From Carallia brachiata (taxonomy: Eukaryota; Streptophyta; Magnoliopsida; Malpighiales; Rhizophoraceae): a stretch of DNA of 64,000 bases. Made by a program: the position numbers and the translations under genes. Of the stretch, positions 60,968 to 64,000 are shown in pieces (the stretch's first letter is position 1; each line of letters opens with the position of its first letter). The stretch spans positions 4,068,830 through 4,132,829 of the forward strand of contig JADCRB010000068.1 of NCBI GenBank assembly GCA_021464245.1, read 5' to 3'. Under the pieces are notes generated by a model. That model had not been told where the DNA came from. It saw only the letters and a program-made list of their open reading frames with translations, and searched no databases.

Positions 60968-61611
60968 TGTTTGGTTTAGCTTTTAAGAGGTGCATTTGCT
61001 TTAAATTTTTAAAAAATTGGGAGATAAGTGTTTGGTAAAGTTTGTGCGCTGTTTTTTTTTATTATGTTTATTTCCTAATATAATTTCTTAGGAACAGTAA
61101 ATTGAAAAGTAACTCAACACTACCTTCTTAGCTACCTTTCACTTTTAATGTTAATAACAATTTATATAAACTAATTTATCCTTAAAGAAAATTTATACAA
61201 CTCTATAAATAATATTGAGATTTTTCTTACTTAATTTTAAATTTTTTTAAAAAAATATTAATTGTTTAATATATAGTAAAAAAATAATGTAAAAGATGTT
61301 TTTATAAATGTTAATATTAAAGAATATTTTTTGTGAAAAAATTATTATTTAAGAGCTATTAAAAGAAAGAAAATATGATATTTATATAAATATTCACGAA
61401 ATAGAGATACAAATCTAAGTCATATGGTAAGTACAAAAAATAAATTAGTATAAATATATTTTGTAGGCAATTTACTTTATATAAATTATTTTTAAAAATA
61501 CTCAAAAAAGTAATTTAAAAATTATCTTCGAATTATTTTTCAATTAACCACTAAAATTATTTAAGCAAATAAACAAAATCTAACGATATCACCAAAAAGT
61601 CTACCAAATAC
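60968..61611. mobile_element. MITE related to the one at 27493-28239
   Basis: Left end GTGTTTGGTTTAGCTTTT and inverted right end GTATTTGGTAGACTTTTT. The interior shares blocks with 27493-28239, such as AATAATATTGAGA, AAATGTTAATATTAAAGAA and GAATTATTTTTCAAT. The target duplication is unclear. Confidence 0.6.
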
Positions 61612-63769
61612 TTACAAGAGGACGACTACATGGCTGATACTTAATTGGGACCGATCTACTTACAAAGGCTGTGGATGGCTATGATTGTTTGAGTTGATTT
61701 TATTTTTATTTTAATTTAGTAATGTATAAAGGGTGATATAGTGTAAAAGAAAAGGACATAATAGTACAATTATTAATATAATGTACCATTTATGCATGCA
61801 AAACTGCTATATATGAAAACAAATTGTTAGTATTTGTGTTTCAAGTGCGAAGTACTTGAGATCTATACTATATAATAGTATTTTAAATAAAACTAAAACA
61901 CTAGATGGTATAGTCAATGACATATTGACATGTCACAGATTATCTATTTTTCTTTGATCCCAAGTGAGCCATCCAAAGGATCATATATTGGCGATGGCTT
62001 TACAACTTTGACTTGACTTAAAAAATTCTAATATTATTAATTATTTTTAAATATTATAGAATAAATAACAGCAGATTATGCTACTCAATTGTGTGTTTAT
62101 AAAGGAAAATTTGTTAGGAAAAAAATTAATATATTTCTAAATTCCTAATAAAATTGAAAATATGTGTTATAGTCTATTTATAATTTCGTCGTTTATATTT
62201 TTGACAAGTGTCTCAATCGATTTATAAATGCATCATAAAATTTAATATAAATATTATAATATAGCCTACACTTGTTATAAAATATCATAGAAATGTCGTA
62301 ACATAGTTCTAAATGCGTCGTTGAAATTATCGTATTACTATATTCGTAAATTATTAGTAGAATTGGTAAGTGGCGTACACACGAGAAGCTAAAGAAGAAC
62401 TTGTGTTGTATGGCTCTAGATACACTTAATTGTATAACTAATTAATTTGAACTCCACATAAAAATAATTAGCTTTCCCAAAATTATAATAATTATACTTT
62501 TACTTTTGACTCATATATTATAAATACAGAATAAAGTTTGTGTAAAGGTCATTTATAATATTTGAAATCTTAGTACGACATTTTCTATTGAATTTTATGA
62601 AATTCTAAAAAGTTACTACGACATATTGCTTTCAAATTTACGACAAATTATGAATGACACCACATTTCAAACAATTTTTCACGAAATTATATGTGCACAA
62701 TTAAAAGTTGAAAGTTAGAGGTCTGACCATTTTGAACTTCAATTACTTCAGTAATTATTTTAGTAGTGAGATCAAATTGCTTCATTGAACTAAGTGTGAT
62801 CCGGAGTTATCCAAGTTGTAATACTATAAGAGCCATTATCTCACTCTGTTGTCCTTTCCACGTAATCATGTAAAAGTCTCTAAATATTGCTTTTATAGTG
62901 AAGGAGTCAGAAGTTACACAAGGGTAGATAGATTAAATAACTTTATTTCTGTATCTACTATACAATGACAGTTAACAGTGAATAAAGTTTGACTTTTAGT
63001 GTATAAATTGTACTCCTAATCACGTGAACTTTTAAGGGTGCTCATAATGTGAAAGTCTTTCGATGATACTTTTAATTAGAGTTTACAACCTCTTTGCAAT
63101 ATAATTATGACATGTTGCCTAAGTTTTACGATATAAACATATAATGCATGATTACAAGTAAAAAAACTAGAGATTTGACCATTTTCTATTTCTAAATTTG
63201 TTGTAAAATTCTCTATGTAATGTTGTAGTATATCCTTTTACTCAGTATAAACGTAATAAATGCTATCTATCACACATAAAATATAAAAACTGCAAATCAT
63301 AAAATTAAAAATTAGTTTCCTTAATTATAACAGCAAAATTTATTTTGTTTCAGTACATAACTTAACTTTAGATAATATAAAATGAGTTACGTAGTTCATC
63401 TCATTATTTAATAATTAATTTATTTTCATGAATTTTTTAATTCAACGGTCTCAAACCTCATATCAATTTAGTGTTACGTTTTTTATTACATATTAGATGC
63501 TACTTAGTATTTCAAACAAAATTTTAGACTTTATATGTTTGCAATTTTTGTCTTTTTTTTCTAACACTCAATTCCTCTTTTATTCTTCAATTGTTCGTTG
63601 TCAGTCTAATTATTGGAATTTCTAAATTACTAAATAATCCTCACGTGACTTAATCAATCTCAACAATCTACTACCTTACAGCCAGATCAGTCCGTACGAA
63701 ACAACAAGATTATTTTCTTTTTGCTTACAAGGCTAGCCACTTAGTATTTCTCGACTTACAAAGTTACTG
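61612..63769. other. AT-rich gene-free region
   Basis: No gene or RNA seen. Around 62190-62660 there are several GTCGT/ACGAC-containing segments that resemble subterminal repeats of CACTA-type elements, but no terminus was found. Confidence 0.35.
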
Positions 63770-64000
63770 TTAAAAGTTGATCAAATGATCAGTAAACTGC
63801 AACATCCAAAAACTAAACCAAACATCCCTTGATGTCAAATCTCCTCGCCAATGAGTTTCGTCTCCGGATTCTAAATTCACCAATGTGTGTGCAATCGAAG
63901 ATACCTTTATCCACCTTTTGGCTAAGATCAAGTGTGCGTGGCGGAAGCTTTCGATTAGGCTCTGGAAGAAAAAAGTTACAAATTCTGAATTTGTGCTGCT
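63770..64000 (-). CDS. Open frame running off the window edge, unrecognised
   Basis: On the minus strand 77 codons stay open from the window edge to a stop at 63770-63772. Composition is plausible for coding (for example FQSLIESFRHAHLILAKRW and VNLESGDETHWRGDL), but no domain is recognised. It overlaps the U2 snRNA-like fragment in antisense, so it may be only a chance frame. Confidence 0.2.
   Translation of the reverse strand, partial: SSTNSEFVTFFFQSLIESFRHAHLILAKRWIKVSSIAHTLVNLESGDETHWRGDLTSRDVWFSFWMLQFTDHLINF
63901..63935 (+). ncRNA. U2 snRNA 5'-end fragment
   Basis: ATACCTTTATCCACCTTTTG followed by GCTAAGATCAAGTGT matches the universally conserved first 35 nucleotides of U2 snRNA at 32 positions, including an unbroken block of 22. 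After this the sequence diverges (GCGTGGCGGAAG), so the branch-point recognition element GTAGTA and the rest of the RNA are absent. No plant snRNA upstream sequence element is evident in front. It is therefore a truncated copy, probably a retro-derived pseudogene, and not a working snRNA gene. Confidence 0.65.

Noticed and set aside
1..64000. CRISPR arrays, operons, bacterial promoters
   Set aside because: The window is clearly plant nuclear DNA; the repeats seen are satellites, LTRs and MITEs without regular spacer structure.

Overview
This is a plant nuclear window, most likely from a eudicot. It is very AT-rich outside genes, its genes carry GT-AG introns in conserved positions, and it is crowded with plant transposon types (MITEs with TAA target duplications, Ty3/gypsy LTRs, an L1-type LINE). 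The protein families (DTX-type MATE transporters, a type I MADS-box protein, a plant RSL1D1/L1p-like nucleolar protein) fit a rosid. Citrus is possible, but that is an impression from style and not shown by the sequence.

Layout. 1-19 kb is a MATE transporter cluster: a broken copy at 616-2138 with a gypsy LTR ending inside its second exon, an intact seven-exon gene on the + strand (8658-12085, 485 aa) and an intact convergent seven-exon gene on the - strand (15033-19030, 487 aa). 19-22 kb is AT-rich spacer. 22-25.4 kb holds the first gene of a small secreted four-cysteine peptide family, followed by the 5' end of a gypsy-type element on the - strand that is split by a 1.25-kb Harbinger-like MITE filled with a CT microsatellite. 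25.5-42.4 kb is a large ancient direct duplication. Each copy carries one secreted-peptide gene followed by one type I MADS-box gene. Copy A has an intact peptide gene (27208) and a dead MADS gene (32534); copy B has an intact peptide gene (38207) and an intact two-exon MADS gene (41678-42419). Insertions present in only one copy give clean empty-site comparisons: a MITE in the stop codon of peptide 2, a histidine-kinase receiver-domain fragment, and a non-LTR insertion with an 11-bp target duplication. Between the copies is an RNase H-like remnant split by a pair of LTRs. 43.5-54.2 kb is a second duplicated segment (about 1 kb, two copies) flanking a decayed L1-type LINE (about 45.29-52.68 kb), which is itself split by a deleted gypsy-like LTR element with a perfect GCTAC target duplication and by a second LTR-like insertion. 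56.5-57.8 kb is a single-exon - strand gene for a nucleolar ribosomal-L1-domain protein, carrying one single-base frameshift. 57.9-64 kb is almost gene-free AT-rich DNA with one MITE and, at the right edge, a fragment of U2 snRNA sequence.

How the parts fit. Only six loci look functional: two MATE exporters, three tiny secreted cysteine peptides and one type I MADS factor. The L1-domain protein would be a seventh if its frameshift is a sequencing error. The most unusual content is the secreted-peptide family, which I cannot place in any family I know, and its repeated pairing with a type I MADS gene. Everything else is mainly a record of nested transposition.
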